Source of the DNA: Ophioderma brevispina
Lineage: Eukaryota > Echinodermata > Ophiuroidea > Amphilepidida > Ophiodermatidae
Direction of reading: 5' to 3'
Assembly (NCBI GenBank): GCA_023653785.1
Contig: JAMKCH010010133.1
Location: 1-64,000 of the forward strand
DNA: 64,000 bases
Part shown: positions 22,460 to 33,843 of the stretch, in pieces
How the letters are laid out: each line of letters opens with the position of its first letter
Position numbering within the stretch: position 1 is the first letter of the stretch
Translations under genes and position numbers: made by a program
Notes under the pieces: generated by a model
Database searches by the model: none
Told to the model about the DNA's origin: nothing
Seen by the model: the letters and a program-made list of their open reading frames with translations, nothing else

Positions 22460-25105
22460 TAAAGAGAGCTACATCCAACAGTGGATGCAAGAACGTAGCA
22501 GAAGTGAAGTGAGGTGTGAGAGATAACAGCCTAAATACCCTATTAAAGTACATTTTTGAGAACGTCCTTTAGACACGTCACTAAAAATGCTGCGTGCTTG
22601 GCACACTCCAAAATACGTTTCCTTTTTCTGGGCTAAATTATTCATAACATCAGCTAACGTTTTTAACTTTTATTCAAAAGCCAACCAGCTTTCTAATTTT
22701 TCATGCGGTCAATAAAAGACTATTTCCTACGGTTGAAAATTGAGTCACGCAAACGCGGCCATGGTATCTCACACTTTCTTCCTTGTAATGATTTCTGAAC
22801 CCATTTATGGTTACCTTTGTAACACCAGTCGCCTATATCTGACGCCATTAAATTTAAAGGAAACCAACTGGAGACATTTCTGAGAAATATTTTAAAGTTG
22901 TGAAGAAGTGGGTGTCTAGTTAAAATTTAGTTTTCCTGCAAAGTGGATGAAACCCCACATGACAAACATTATTTCCAGTTTTGGCACCATATGTCAACTG
23001 ATCCGTTCGTTAAAGAATTGTAAGAAGTAAATATTCAAGCTCCATTAAGATGTTCCAACTATACATCCAAAATAGGAACAGGCTCAGCATATTCAGAAAA
23101 GACCACAGGGAATAAAAATAGTCCACCAGAACCTCATTTAAGCCGGTTCAACGTGAACATTGACAACCCTGTTGGAGGCAAATAAACTCCTTTTTTTGAA
23201 AGCCTTCCCACTGATTCATGTATATGCCTGTTGTATGACGTTCACTCCCCTCCTGCTGATTTCTGTTAAAACTACTCGCCCTTTCTGTCCTCACCAAACC
23301 ACTTCTTTTGTTTTGCATCGACCAAAGAATCTCAAGGAGAACAGATATGTTTTGTAAATATTCCTAATCATTTTGTTTCTATTTCAGGATGTGGGTTTGG
23401 TTCTGGAGTTTGGGATTGGGTCCCCCTCTTGATGCATTATTGCCGAAGGACCTACAGCTAAGTACTTGTAAAGTACCGTATAGCCACTAGCTGTACGATA
23501 GCTATGTTTACTTTGCAGTATACTCATCGCATAGTGTACTCTGCCATTGCCTGCTAGGTGACTGACAGGTACACATGTAGGCTACCAGCAGTGAAGTACT
23601 CTCTCTGCAGCTACTGGGGGTACCTTCACAGGTATTCTTCTACCAGCTGCCTAGTAGGCAACACTTTGGTCCATAGATGACGTTAAAAAAAGGCATTATT
23701 ATTTTTATCTTTTTCTGATCATTTTCAAACTTTGTAACATCAATATTTGAGTTCAGCATCACCAAAAACCCCTATATATGACAATTTCTATAAAAAAAAA
23801 TATATATACAACACAGTAATTAAATGTTAAATAATGGATAAGATTACTCACAGAACTAAGAGCTCATTTGCATGGGAGTACCTGGACGGGGTACTCCCCC
23901 ATTGTGTGACTAGTGGTTAAGGTACTGCCTGTGTACCTATAATTGGATGATTACCCACACCTTTGCGGCCGGCGATGTGGTACCCATGCAGGTGGGTACT
24001 CCACAGCTACATAACAGGTACTTCACTGGTACTTCCATGAAGAAATTGGTTGTTGAGACCTTCATATCGGTCAAATATGTTGACATGTTGGCTTTTGTGC
24101 GCATTTACATACTTGACGTTGTGTGTGTGTTGGTCTATTTTGTTGTAGGCTAAGTAGGTGGTTTGTGTGCCTTGAGGCGCAATGATTATGTGAGCATGCT
24201 AATATTTGACTCAGATCCGAACCGCTAAGTATCATGGGTAAGACGCATTTTTCACCCGTGGTCAAGAATATCGCCTAGGACCAGAAACTTTCAGCCCATA
24301 GACGCCCCTAAATGTCAAAAAATCACGGGACGGACCCCTGCCTTGTGTTTAACGGGAAAGTGCAGGCTAGATCTAACAACACAATACCGATACCCCTGCC
24401 GTGATCGTCAGGTTGGTAGTCCTTTTCCTCTATGTACGTAAGGGCTCTAGAGGTCCCCAAAGTATCAAATGAGGTATGCCATTTATTCCGTCCAAGCGCT
24501 AACTGCACAACATCATACTCCTGCGCAAGACGAATCAATTGTAATACCTCATTTGCATACGATGGGACTTTCTATCTGAAAACGTTTACCCTCTTTCTCT
24601 CCATGGTTCATTTGAAATGGACAAATGAACCACGAAAGCTTGCCATCTTTTAATCACTTTCTTTTAAAACAATAATTGGTAAGTATTAAGGTTTTATTCA
24701 AATTTAAATCCACTGCCAAGGCCAGTTAGAAAACATATGGGTATATAAATTTTCGTTCATATTGTTGGAAGTGACGACATGAGCTTTTAAGACAACTCTT
24801 TTTAAAGGCTAAAGGTTTTTGAATTGAAAATTGTTTAAATGTTGAGGAGTGGGCGTTACAGAATCTAATCAAAGTCCAATAACTACTGTTCCACAATAAT
24901 AGGTATTATGTTCTTAATGAACAAAGTTAATGTTTAATAAAACCACTGCACTTATGCTTCGGCTACTTTGGTTTAATTCTTTATTTTCTTAGTAATTTGT
25001 CACGGTGAGTGCGTAGATCCTGAACTAGCTCTCATTGTGAGGTTTGAAAAGAGCAAAAGAGGATGCCTAAAATTTGCCCAAGGCCAGTTTTTTGTATGGT
25101 GGGGT
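22460..25105. other. Mostly unassigned DNA; GTAC-rich patch and a short hairpin
   Basis: Between 23440 and 24045 the words 'ggtact', 'gtacc' and 'agtac' recur many times on both strands, possibly a degenerate inverted-repeat element. At 24605-24631 'ggttcatttg' pairs perfectly with 'caaatgaacc'. Segment 24260-24455 shares about 110 bp of spaced similarity with 32515-32660 ('atcacggga', 'cctgccttg', 'gtaatcgtcag'). Confidence 0.4.
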
Positions 25106-25109
25106 ACAA

Positions 25110-25470
25110 ATAAAGACACTCTCCGTGATTTGCTAAAGCAGCAATAGAAAAAATCATCAAAATCAGATTTTTGCGTATGCAACAAGTACAGGGATCCTAA
25201 CATAACCCTGCAAAATGGAGGTAAGACAGAAGACAAACCTACTAAGGACAGAATCGGAGATAGATTTTAGTCATTACTGTCCCGAGGACCACTTATACAT
25301 ACACGTAATTGAACTGGAGAATAGTGTATCTTGGAAACAGCTGCCGTTTTCTTCTTTTCTGTCAATTTACAGCTAGAACAGGTAACTTATGAGAATTTTA
25401 CGATTATCCTTCACTTTGAAGCTATTCTGAAAATTTCAAATATTTTTCAAATCACTGCTAGTGTCTTTAA
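25110..25470. mobile_element. TTAA-type MITE, copy 1
   Basis: Ends 'taaagacactctccgtgattt' and 'aaatcactgctagtgtctttaa' are inverted repeats of ~20 bp. The interior ('aaaatcatcaaaatcaga', 'caacaagtacagg', 'aaggacagaatcgg', 'ctgccgttttctt') matches 28715-29063 in the same direction. The right side ends in TTAA, the left side in ATAA, probably mutated. Confidence 0.8.
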
Positions 25471-25474
25471 TGTT

Positions 25475-26355
25475 GTAACTCTTGTGTTGGTCTTATAAAA
25501 TGTGTCAGTGTCCCATGACTTCTGGCACTTGACAAAAATGTAAACTTCTAAAAGTCTAAACGGTGATCGAATGAGAGATTCATATTTCAAATTCAATTTT
25601 GTTGATCTTATCTAGCATTGAAATCCAGAAAAAAATATTGCCATCAATATTAAGATATTAAGCTTCCATTTGGCTTGCAATTTATAGAAAATCAAAAAAT
25701 ATGTAGAAACCTTTGAAGCAAATATGTTTTAAATAATTCTGATATTGTTCATACTTTTATATGAATTCATCCCCAACTCACTTTGTCCAACGTGATAAAT
25801 CTACGCACAACGTTTTCACGCAGGCCTGCGCAGGGCATTGCAGCCAGGGAGAGAGAATATTATATCGCGTTACTCTTCAAATAAATTCAGGCGCGAAGTA
25901 AACGTTACTGCTATTCTATTTACACAAAATATGATCTCTATTTATTCAATTGAACTGATCTGATTTACTAGTCTATATCACTTTAAAGACCACATTTCAA
26001 ATGATGACACTCTATCCACTCTGCGGGCCTTTGAATAAAATTGATTTGACCCTTTTTTGGCAATGCTAGCTATTATGCCTGGTGCGTGGAGAGTGGTTTG
26101 GTGCTAAGTTGAATACTGAGAGTTTAAATACAGACGAGTTGCAATCGATCGAATATATATATATGATATTGGGGTGTGCGAGTGTGACACCCCATTGACA
26201 TAATTTGTCGGCAACATGTTTAAAATTGTTTCGGCAAATGGACAGTTTTACCGCCAACACCCTTCCCCATTTAAAAATGGTCTGCGGACGCCCCTGAGTG
26301 CAGCAGGGTAACAAAGATTGCCTCGGAGGAGGCAACAGCTGCAGCACCACAAGAC
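25475..26355. other. Unassigned DNA
   Basis: AT-rich with a short TA run near 26152-26163. The phrase 'gcggacgcccctgag' at 26283-26297 looks like a DNA-element end but no partner was found. Confidence 0.35.
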
Positions 26356-26359
26356 ATTG

Positions 26360-28060
26360 ATATTGAAGGAGTTAACTCAAAGCGGAAAACTAAAGGAAAA
26401 AAAAACAAATCGGCCAGAAAGAAATAGAATATACAGAATTTGAAAAAACACCAGGTACAGGAGAAGACCGAGAAATAGGAGGAGAAGAGAGCAACAAATT
26501 CATCACATATTAGGAAGAGGAAAGGGCCCAAAAGAGATGAATAAACTAAACCGATAGAAAAGCAGGATCCATAAATTACGAAGAAAAAAAGAGAACAGTT
26601 TTACATTAAACAGAGAGCAAGTCTTCAAATTTCCTCCGATTTCTATCAAGATCTACATACGAAAAATACAAACCAGTAGAAATCTGTCATTTATCACACC
26701 CTTCCCTTGCGTTGCGTCTGTCATTAAGGAATGACGACGTGCAAGACACAGGAAGTAGATGGGATACCAAAAGATGTCATGGGAAGCAATTAGTAAAACT
26801 ATTCACCCGGAATACTACCAGAAAACAATGTTCCACACTCTTGGAAGACGCCAAGATCATTTTCTTGCAGCACAGAAAAGCACAAGCAGACTTAAAAATT
26901 ACAGACCCAGCAGCCCTACTCTGGCATCTTTACAAAAATTTTAACAAGGATGATCCAGAACAAGACTAAACATGGATTAGATGAACACAACAACCAAAGA
27001 ACAGGCAGGGTTTCAGAGAGGTTTCTCAACCAGGACCACTTACGTTGCCAACGAATCAACTTCATTGAAAAGGCGAATGAATATCAAGTGGATTTGTGCA
27101 TTGAATTCATCGACTATGAAAATCATTTGATTCAAAGAACCTTAAATATTTAAAGCATTACGATGAAAGGGGCATAATAAATGATATCATGGTTTTTCTG
27201 CATTCTGGAAGACTTATACATCAACATCAAAAATCCCCTAGAGAGTGAGGTCTAGCATTGTGAACATATCTCGGGTTGGTTAAGTTAGGCGATACTGCTG
27301 TCACCAAAAATTATTTACACAGCAGCTATGGGGCAATCTCAAAGCTAACCCCTGCAAGAAGCGGAATTAACGGAATGTGCAAGTCGTTAACAGACCTCCG
27401 ATTTACATACGATGTTGCCCTCATTAAACAGTCACGCACATGGAAAACAATTCACTGATCGAAAAAGAAAGCAAGAGGTGATGCTTGAATGATAAATGAC
27501 AAACAAAATATATGGCAAACTTAAAAAAAGACGACAGCATCATTATAGAAGACAAGAATTGAAAGAGTGATGTATTTAATATATCAGAGCCAACACTGAA
27601 TTAGAGGATTGTACAATGAAGATTATGAGAAGGATAAAAGCAGGTTGCACTATTTTGGAAGGTATAAAGAAATCTTCTGCACAACGATATACTATGTCCT
27701 GAGAAAGAAATTTATTAATCATGCGTCCTACACACAATAACATGGTTCAGAAACACAGTCAACACAAGGGATTGGAGGGTAAACTACAATTAGCCCCACA
27801 AGCATGAACCCTAATCCTCCCTTCGGGACAAAGACAAATGAAACTACTACAGAAAGAACACAGGAGTCACTATATTTATAAGTGGTAAAACAATCAAAAT
27901 GGAGATGGGCAGGGAACATTGCCAGACCGGACAACAAGAATGAGAGATTGGCAACCAGAGAAGGGAAAATGAGCAGGCAGGCAAAAGAGGTGGTGAAAGA
28001 TGACATTAACAGCAACGGAATGTGACCTGGATGAGAGATGGGCAAGACCGCCACATTCTA
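26360..28060 (+). pseudogene. RTE-like LINE remnant (reverse transcriptase to C-terminus)
   Basis: Read across frames, the plus strand encodes most of a non-LTR reverse transcriptase. In order: a linker with KEMNKLNR-like sequence (26525), KNYRPI-type motif with LLWHLYK (26895), MIQNKTKHGLDEH (26950), VDLCIEFIDYE (27090; palm motif A, family FVDYEKAFDS), GDTAVTK (27285), GINGMCKSLTDLRFTYDVAL (27369; family LRFADDxxL, the catalytic Asp pair partly lost), MKIMRRIKAG (27616), and a final MSRQAKEVVKDDI (27969; family GRQxxRWxDD). Frames shift at least five times and stops interrupt it. No endonuclease was seen, so it is 5' truncated and dead. Confidence 0.85.
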
Positions 28061-28064
28061 TGAC

Positions 28065-28710
28065 TACAATACATCCACCTGTTATTGCATTCCACAGATG
28101 CTCAAGTTTTACAGGTGATGCTATTGTACTCTTCGGTATTACTACCCTAGGGCAGGGAGAGTTTATTTTAACGCCAGTTGACGTCGTACTGCAATAGGGT
28201 CGTATAGGATAAAAAAGTTTTAAACACGCACAAAAAAGCGCGGAGAAATGTCGGATCTTCAAACCTACGTAACTGCTTCTCTTCTTGTCTAAAAAGTGAA
28301 ATGCTGTATATTATAATTCGTCTGTTCATGATCATGGTATACTAAGTTACTTCGCCACTCACGCCCACTTATTACAACTGAACGCACTCATTTCCAGCCA
28401 GTCCAATGTTTAAGAGTACCTTGTGATATTTAACCCTAAGGGATATACCGGGTAAACCCGTACGAATCAGAGGTTTGTAAAATATTACATCAATATGAAA
28501 ACCGACAACTCATTTTGACCAACCGAACGCCACACCAACACATGCTAAAAAACAGGACGGCCTATAGGGTGGCACGTACAGATACGAAATTCCCATGCCT
28601 GGAGTAATTTGGGCTCACAGCCGTTAGACGTTTTGGAGTCCTACACAACAAAGTGAAATGCGGAGTTTTGGTCACTTTATCTTATAATTTTAATACTACT
28701 ACTAATCAAT
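28065..28710. other. Unassigned DNA between LINE and MITE
   Basis: No coding or structural feature recognised. Overlapping frames on both strands near 27894-28262 belong to the LINE tail and its flank. Confidence 0.35.
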
Positions 28711-28714
28711 AAGA

Positions 28715-29063
28715 TTAAAGACACTATCAGTGATTTCAATCAGAAATCGAAAAAATCATCAAAATCAGAGTTTGAATGTATGTAACAAGTACAGGTATCC
28801 TAATACCCCCTGCAAGTGATAGGCAGAAGCAACCTCAAATAAGGACAGAATCGGAAAGTTTAGTCATTACTGGTCGTTCGGACACTTACTACAACACGTA
28901 ATTGAATGGGGAATCGTATTTTGGAACACTGCCGTTTTCTTTCTTCCTTTCTTCAATTCGTCAGTTGGAAAAGGGTACTTATGAGAATTCTCCAGACGTA
29001 TCATTCACTTTGAGCATTCCTTGCAAATTTCAATATTTTTCCAATCACTGTTAGTGTCTTTAA
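28715..29063. mobile_element. TTAA-type MITE, copy 2
   Basis: TTAA at 28715 and TTAA at 29060-29063 bracket inverted ends 'agacactatcagtgattt' and 'aatcactgttagtgtct'. The interior matches copy 1 at 25110-25470 in the same orientation. TTAA targets suggest a piggyBac-like or similar DNA transposase as helper, which is an inference. Confidence 0.85.
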
Positions 29064-29493
29064 CGCCCATGTGGCCGGATGGATTGCGTATACACGTTTT
29101 TTTATGTTTCCCCACCCCCGTCGGAGGAGACAGAGGACCTTGGAGGATTAATTACATGGTTGGCCTGTGCCGTCTTACAATATACCTAAGTTGGCTGCAA
29201 GCTGTTCGGTTGTTGTAAGCACCGCAGCAATATTGTTCAACAATTGCTGAATCGTTATTTAAAACATATTATCTTTAACACATTATTCATAACTTTTTAC
29301 CGGCATTTAACTCGAAATTCCTTTAAAACTCGCCAAATACAATCTCGCTATATAGGAGTACCATACGGCATATTTATCCCTGAGCTTACGTTTTTGCGGG
29401 CAACCGACGACTTTGATATGCCTGTACTGCAGAAAAAATAATTACGGTCAACTATGCAGAGACAATAACTAAATACTTATTTCTTGCCCAGAC

Positions 29494-29531
29494 TGACGTC
29501 ATAAAAACACGAGCGAAATAATTTGACGTCA
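29494..29531. promoter_or_regulatory. Two perfect TGACGTCA (CRE) sites 30 bp apart
   Basis: Full palindromic cAMP-response-element words occur at 29494-29501 and 29524-29531. Sites so close together are unlikely by chance in AT-rich DNA and are typical of CREB/ATF-bound promoters. No gene start was recognised beside them. Confidence 0.35.
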
Positions 29532-29534
29532 TAC

Positions 29535-30215
29535 TGAAAGGCCAGACGACTTGTGGTTTAAGAAGTGATGACCTTTTCTGTTCTATTGTTTAAAATGATT
29601 AAATCGAAGCCTGGAGGATTCTTCGCTCATGGGCAATGATACCACGATTTCTTCCGAATGTTATCTATCATCAATAATTGCTTGAAGGTTTGCTTTTTAA
29701 AATCATGTAAGTTTACTGAGCTCACCTAGTGTATACAGTTAAAGTTAGTTGAAAACAAACGTTAAAAATTACCTAATAAGTTCGTTTAGATTATGCCACA
29801 TTGTGGGTTAACCTTTTTGACATATACTGATCATTACAACGAGATCCTTGCTAATGGATATATTGTGGGGAACTTGTAGGGGCGGATATTCTTCGATTTC
29901 CAATAACGTAATAACTAAATTTTGAATAAAAATAAATAGAAGAGAGCGAATATAAGATCCTAGAATTTTTCAATGAGTGCTATGGGGGATACAACTATAG
30001 AAGCTTGAGTGAAAGTGTCTACTTTTGTGGGTATAGCCATCCATTTTACTGTAGTTTAGGAGGGCAGATTCCCCGGGCAGATTATGAATCTTCTAGACTT
30101 TATAAGACTCTAATGATCTACCTTAAATGCGCCACATGCCCCAATTATTGAGTGCAAGAAGACGTGCCACTTTGTAGAAATTCAGTCCAAACTTACTTAT
30201 TATACCAAGGCTTTG
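29535..30215. other. Unassigned DNA
   Basis: No feature recognised in this stretch. Confidence 0.35.
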
Positions 30216-30219
30216 ATAT

Positions 30220-30289
30220 CAGTGGGGCTCTTGACAATGGTTCTTCAGGCGGACACAGTCGCCTGTGAGAACCATTTCAAGAGCCACTG
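30220..30289. mobile_element. 70-bp near-perfect hairpin with CAGTGG/CCACTG ends
   Basis: The arm 'ggctcttgacaatggttctt' + 'caggcg' pairs with 'cgcctgtgagaaccatttca' + 'agagcc' with very few mismatches and an 8-base loop 'gacacagt'. The outer CAGTGG and CCACTG resemble hAT ends. It could be a minimal MITE or a hairpin-RNA precursor; the sequence alone does not decide. Confidence 0.6.
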
Positions 30290-30444
30290 ACTCAAGGAAG
30301 AAAATTGGGGGGTGGGGGTTGGTTTTTTAAGGGGGGGGGGGAGAGTTATCCTACCAACATGTCAACACCATATGTTCCAATTAAAGCTATTGTACTTAGG
30401 ACCTTGCTGCACTCGCCTACTCTTCTTCAAACCCTTATCCATTA

Positions 30445-31520
30445 CCTCTACCTCGTCATAACACGCCATGCTTTCCTATCTTTGGCCCCACTCTGGTCTA
30501 TCTGTTTTTCAATCTCTTTAATGTTGTCCTTCCATCTCTCTTCTTTGTCTTCCACTCGTCTGCTCTCTTCTTACTCTCTCTTCTCTTCTCTTGTTTCTTC
30601 TTCTCCTCTTTCTGCTCTTCTTTTCTTCTCTCGGCTTCTTCCTATCTCTTTTCTCTCTCTATCTTTTTCTCTGACTGCTTACTATCTCTCTACTTCTCTG
30701 TCGTCTCTCTGTCTCTTCTTCTTATATCATCTCTTTCTCTTTGACTTCTTTCTGCTCATTACTGCTCTCTGCTATCATTCTTCTAGCTCTATCTTGAGCT
30801 TCGTCTTTCTCTCCTAGTCTCTCTTTCTTGCTCTTCATGAGCGTATCTAATGCTGATTCTAACTCGATGACTACTGCTCTCTTCTTACTAGCTGTACTCG
30901 AAGACTTTAACCTTTCTTTCTATCTTCCAATCCACCTTCATCTCCATTGCCCATCTTACCAAACTCTGATCATCCATCCTCTGTACATTACCATACAGAT
31001 CTCAGACGGGACTCTTGCACTTTCTCCCCGATTCCTATTACACTCACATCCTGCCTGCCGATCCACATTTCTCATTGGTCAAACCGGGGAGACACCTCAA
31101 TTAAGCTCTGAGATACTTCCTCTCTTGCTGTCACCAATCTGCTTGTGGGCTTCTTTTCCTCTTTCACTGGCCATGGCTTCAGCACATATAGTAATGTTGA
31201 TCTCACATTGGACTTATAAATGAGGCTCTTAAGTTTCAAGGGCATACACTTGTCCATGGCTACTCCACGCACCGTTTGCCAAGCACCACTGGCACTCTGT
31301 AATCAAGCCTGCATCTCCCACTCTTCTCAATCCAACTTCACAGATACTTGAAAGTATCAATATGCTTCAGTACCTTCCCACCTACTTCTATCTCAACCTA
31401 CTGGTTAGTACCCAGTGCTGACACTAACATGACTTCAGTCTTCTTGGTACTTATCTTCATCCCATGACTGCTGAGCTCTTAGTACCAGCCATTCACCTTC
31501 TATCCTAACTCATCTTCCGA
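30445..31520 (-). pseudogene. LINE C-terminal remnant with GA-rich insertion
   Basis: On the minus strand the order is HGMKISTKKTEVM (about 31465; family KTxxM motif after the catalytic palm), KVLKHIDTFKYL (family FKYLG), KLKSLIYKSNVRSTLLYVLK (family KLKGxxYxxxVRPxLLYGxE), KVQESRLRS (family RLRWxGHV), and finally ERWKDNIKEIEKQI and DRKAWR before a stop near 30450. Stops and shifts disable it. Between the RLR motif and the final RWKD the strand is almost pure purine (about 30540-30830), replacing what should be the GRPxxxW region. Confidence 0.75.
30540..30830 (-). repeat. Purine-rich (GA/GAA) tract
   Basis: The minus strand is dominated by GA, GAA and GAGA words for about 290 bases. It lies within the LINE remnant and reads as Arg/Glu/Lys-rich peptide with stops. 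The 170-codon plus-strand frame opposite is low-complexity Ser/Leu and not a gene. Confidence 0.8.
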
Positions 31521-31570
31521 GTTGCAGTGTAATGCACTCACACGACGATATATATTTAAATCCGACAATA

Positions 31571-31742
31571 AAGGTCCGTTCATACTTCCAATGCAATGCA
31601 TATCGATCACTTTCTGTTGCAACTTGATGCAACCCACTGCAATGCAAGTTAAAACGAATTTAATTGTTGCAGTATTACAGTATGGGTAGAGACTGCTATC
31701 CAGGCAATGCAACGCACTGCAGTGGAAGTCTGAACGGACCTT
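31571..31742. mobile_element. 172-bp MITE with AAGGTCCGTTCA ends
   Basis: The ends 'aaggtccgttcatacttcca' and its inverted partner 'tggaagtctgaacggacctt' match at 18 of 20 positions. Inner words 'atgcaatgcat', 'gttgcaacttgatgcaac' and 'caatgcaacgcactgcag' add internal palindromy. The target duplication is unclear. Confidence 0.8.
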
Positions 31743-31744
31743 AA

Positions 31745-32041
31745 GTCAACCGCAGGCCCGTACGCAGGGGGTGCGGGGGTGCGGCCGCACCCCCCCCCCC
31801 AAAAAAATTCCACAAAAGGGGCAAAAGGTCCACTTTTTGCTGATTTTTTTGCATAAAAAGGTCCAAAATTTAAAGAAATTTCAACAAGAAAGTCCACATT
31901 TTGGTGATCAGATGTTCAAAAGTCCAAAAAAGGACCATTTTTAGGGGGGGTTAAGTCCACTTTTACCAAAAAAAGGTCCACTTTTTCGAGGTTCCGCACC
32001 CCCCCCCCCAAATGAATCCTGCGTACGGGCCTGGTCAACCG
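31745..32041. mobile_element. 281-bp hAT-type MITE with perfect 8-bp target duplication
   Basis: The element occupies 31753-32033. Its ends CAGGCCCGTACGCAGG and CCTGCGTACGGGCCTG are a perfect 16-bp inverted repeat. The direct flanks gtcaaccg (31745-31752) and gtcaaccg (32034-32041) are identical. The interior is C-runs next to both ends plus repeated 'aaaggtccactttttg' words. CAGG ends and an 8-bp duplication are diagnostic of hAT. Intact flanks indicate a young insertion. Confidence 0.92.
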
Positions 32042-32044
32042 TCA

Positions 32045-33640
32045 GTTGATCGGCGGTTAATGGCGGTTAAACCGTTTCAATGTTTAGAACCCGGTTCTTT
32101 CCAGTTGAAACCGGCGACCACCAGGTATTGTGATTTGAAGCCGTCAGTAAGGTCGGTTTTGTGTCAAATATCGTTTGCTAAAATATTTTCTCATTTAAAG
32201 GTACCCATGCAGAGGTGCCTTTTTACGTACACAATACCTGTTGTGGTCCCACTGAGGAAGGTACCTTGTGGGTTCTCGCACTATTTGCACAGAGTTAATC
32301 ACTGTGAGAGAAAAACTCGAAACTAAAATGATCAATTCCAAAGTTTGAGATGAATTAGATTTTTAGTTTTCATGCCGTAAACATTTATATGTAGTATAAA
32401 GGTACCATAGAATACGAAAATGCCGGATCCGGAATTTTATAATGAAGTTGTGATTTTCTATACGAGGAAGTTCGATTTGAGCTTAGCTATTTCACACAGT
32501 GACTAGATTATCCCAAATTGCACTTTTTGACAAAAATCACGGAGCGGTTCCCTGCCTTGAGTTGTGGGAAATTGGCCATTGATCTTACAAGAACAAATAA
32601 CGCTAGCTCCCTTTTTGCGGTAATCGTCAGATTATCGTCTAGGCACGTTAGGGATATGGACAAGCATTGTGTGTATATGCAAAAAAAAATTGTTTGAAAA
32701 TTGAGGGGGCCTTCTCGGGAAATCTCTGAGTCAGCCTTTAAGGAAAGATTTAAAACTGTCAGCTGACTATTTACAGTGTAGTTTTGTTCATTTAACAAGC
32801 TTGATTTAATTTGTTTAATTCCCAGTTAAGATTAACGTATAAAAAACGAAAAAACAAGCCGTACAGTGTGAGAAAATATAAGCATGATACGAGAACTCCA
32901 GCGATGCAAGCTTGCACGCCAGACAGAGTGAAACATTTTAAGAAGACAAAGCGAATTTAAGCCTACTAGAATGATCAGTTTCAGTCCTTGAAGTTATCGA
33001 TAACTGCACGCGTTATTTTAGTTTACAAGTTTTCTTTTACGTGTAATAGATTTAACCAAATATCTCGAGCAACTTTTTTTTCTTTTGGTCGCGTTACCTA
33101 CGAGTTTGTACAAATTCAGGCTGTGCAAATACGCTTTGTTATTTTGCCTTCTTTGTCGAAAGTCGGCTGAAATTGACACTGTTACCTGCTCACGAATATC
33201 TCGGGAAATTAGGTGTCTTTTGCGTTCCGTAGCCTGTAGTCAATGAAAAGTCCACATTCTGATGAACAAGTATGCCGTTTTGTTTGTTTTATTCACGGAA
33301 CCCAGCAAAAGCTAGCAAAATCAGAAGGCACTTCCTTCAAGTCTTAAGATGCAATGACGACGTGCGTCCGTGTTACGGGAATATCTTAAGTCCGTGATCC
33401 GACTGATATGTGAAACTGAAGTTATAAAATTCGAAGCAATTTTTGTGTTCTCAAAATAATGGACAAACCGCCATGGGCTCTACCAAAAAATCATAGATTA
33501 AAGGGACATAAACACGCTAATTTTAAGTTTACATATGTGATAAATTATGATGAAACGATTCTCAACATTGATGATATTACAAAAATTAATTAGCTAATTA
33601 GAAGACAAAAATGAAATCGGTAACTGATGGGCGCATCGCT
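32045..33640. other. Unassigned DNA upstream of the candidate gene
   Basis: At 32045-32130 an 'ggcggttaatggcggttaaaccg' type block resembles 20830-20940. At 32515-32660 a block resembles 24260-24455. Otherwise no feature recognised. Confidence 0.4.
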
Positions 33641-33649
33641 GTTACCAAT

Positions 33650-33843
33650 AATCTCACGGCCATAGTGACGTTTCGGCCATCTCGCGGCCATTGCTACGTC
33701 ATGTCTATAGTTTGTGCCATGATGATTGTCAAAACAAAGTAATTTACTTTTGAGTATCTAACATGTCTAATAGGTTTGTATGCCTTTGAATCGAAGCACG
33801 TCTGCAGTGATTATATTCCAATAAAGAAATAACTACTTCACAA
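33650..33843 (+). promoter_or_regulatory. Candidate promoter with three CGGCCAT motifs
   Basis: CGGCCAT occurs at about 33657, 33674 and 33685, in the contexts 'cacggccatagtgacg', 'tttcggccat' and 'ctcgcggccattg'. GCCAT cores are typical YY1 sites. They lie 150-190 bases before the ATG at 33844 in the densest CpG patch of the neighbourhood. No TATA box is evident. The function is inferred from position. Confidence 0.4.

Noticed and set aside
23388..23466. Excellent splice acceptor (tttgtttctatttcag) followed by a frame reading CGFGSGVWDWVP
   Set aside because: No upstream exon with a matching phase and no family recognised. It borders a GTAC-rich repeat, so it was left out of the gene list.
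30305..30817. 170-codon plus-strand open frame, the second longest in the window
   Set aside because: It is low-complexity Ser/Leu/Phe on the pyrimidine side of a GA tract. The opposite strand carries LINE peptides, so this is a shadow.
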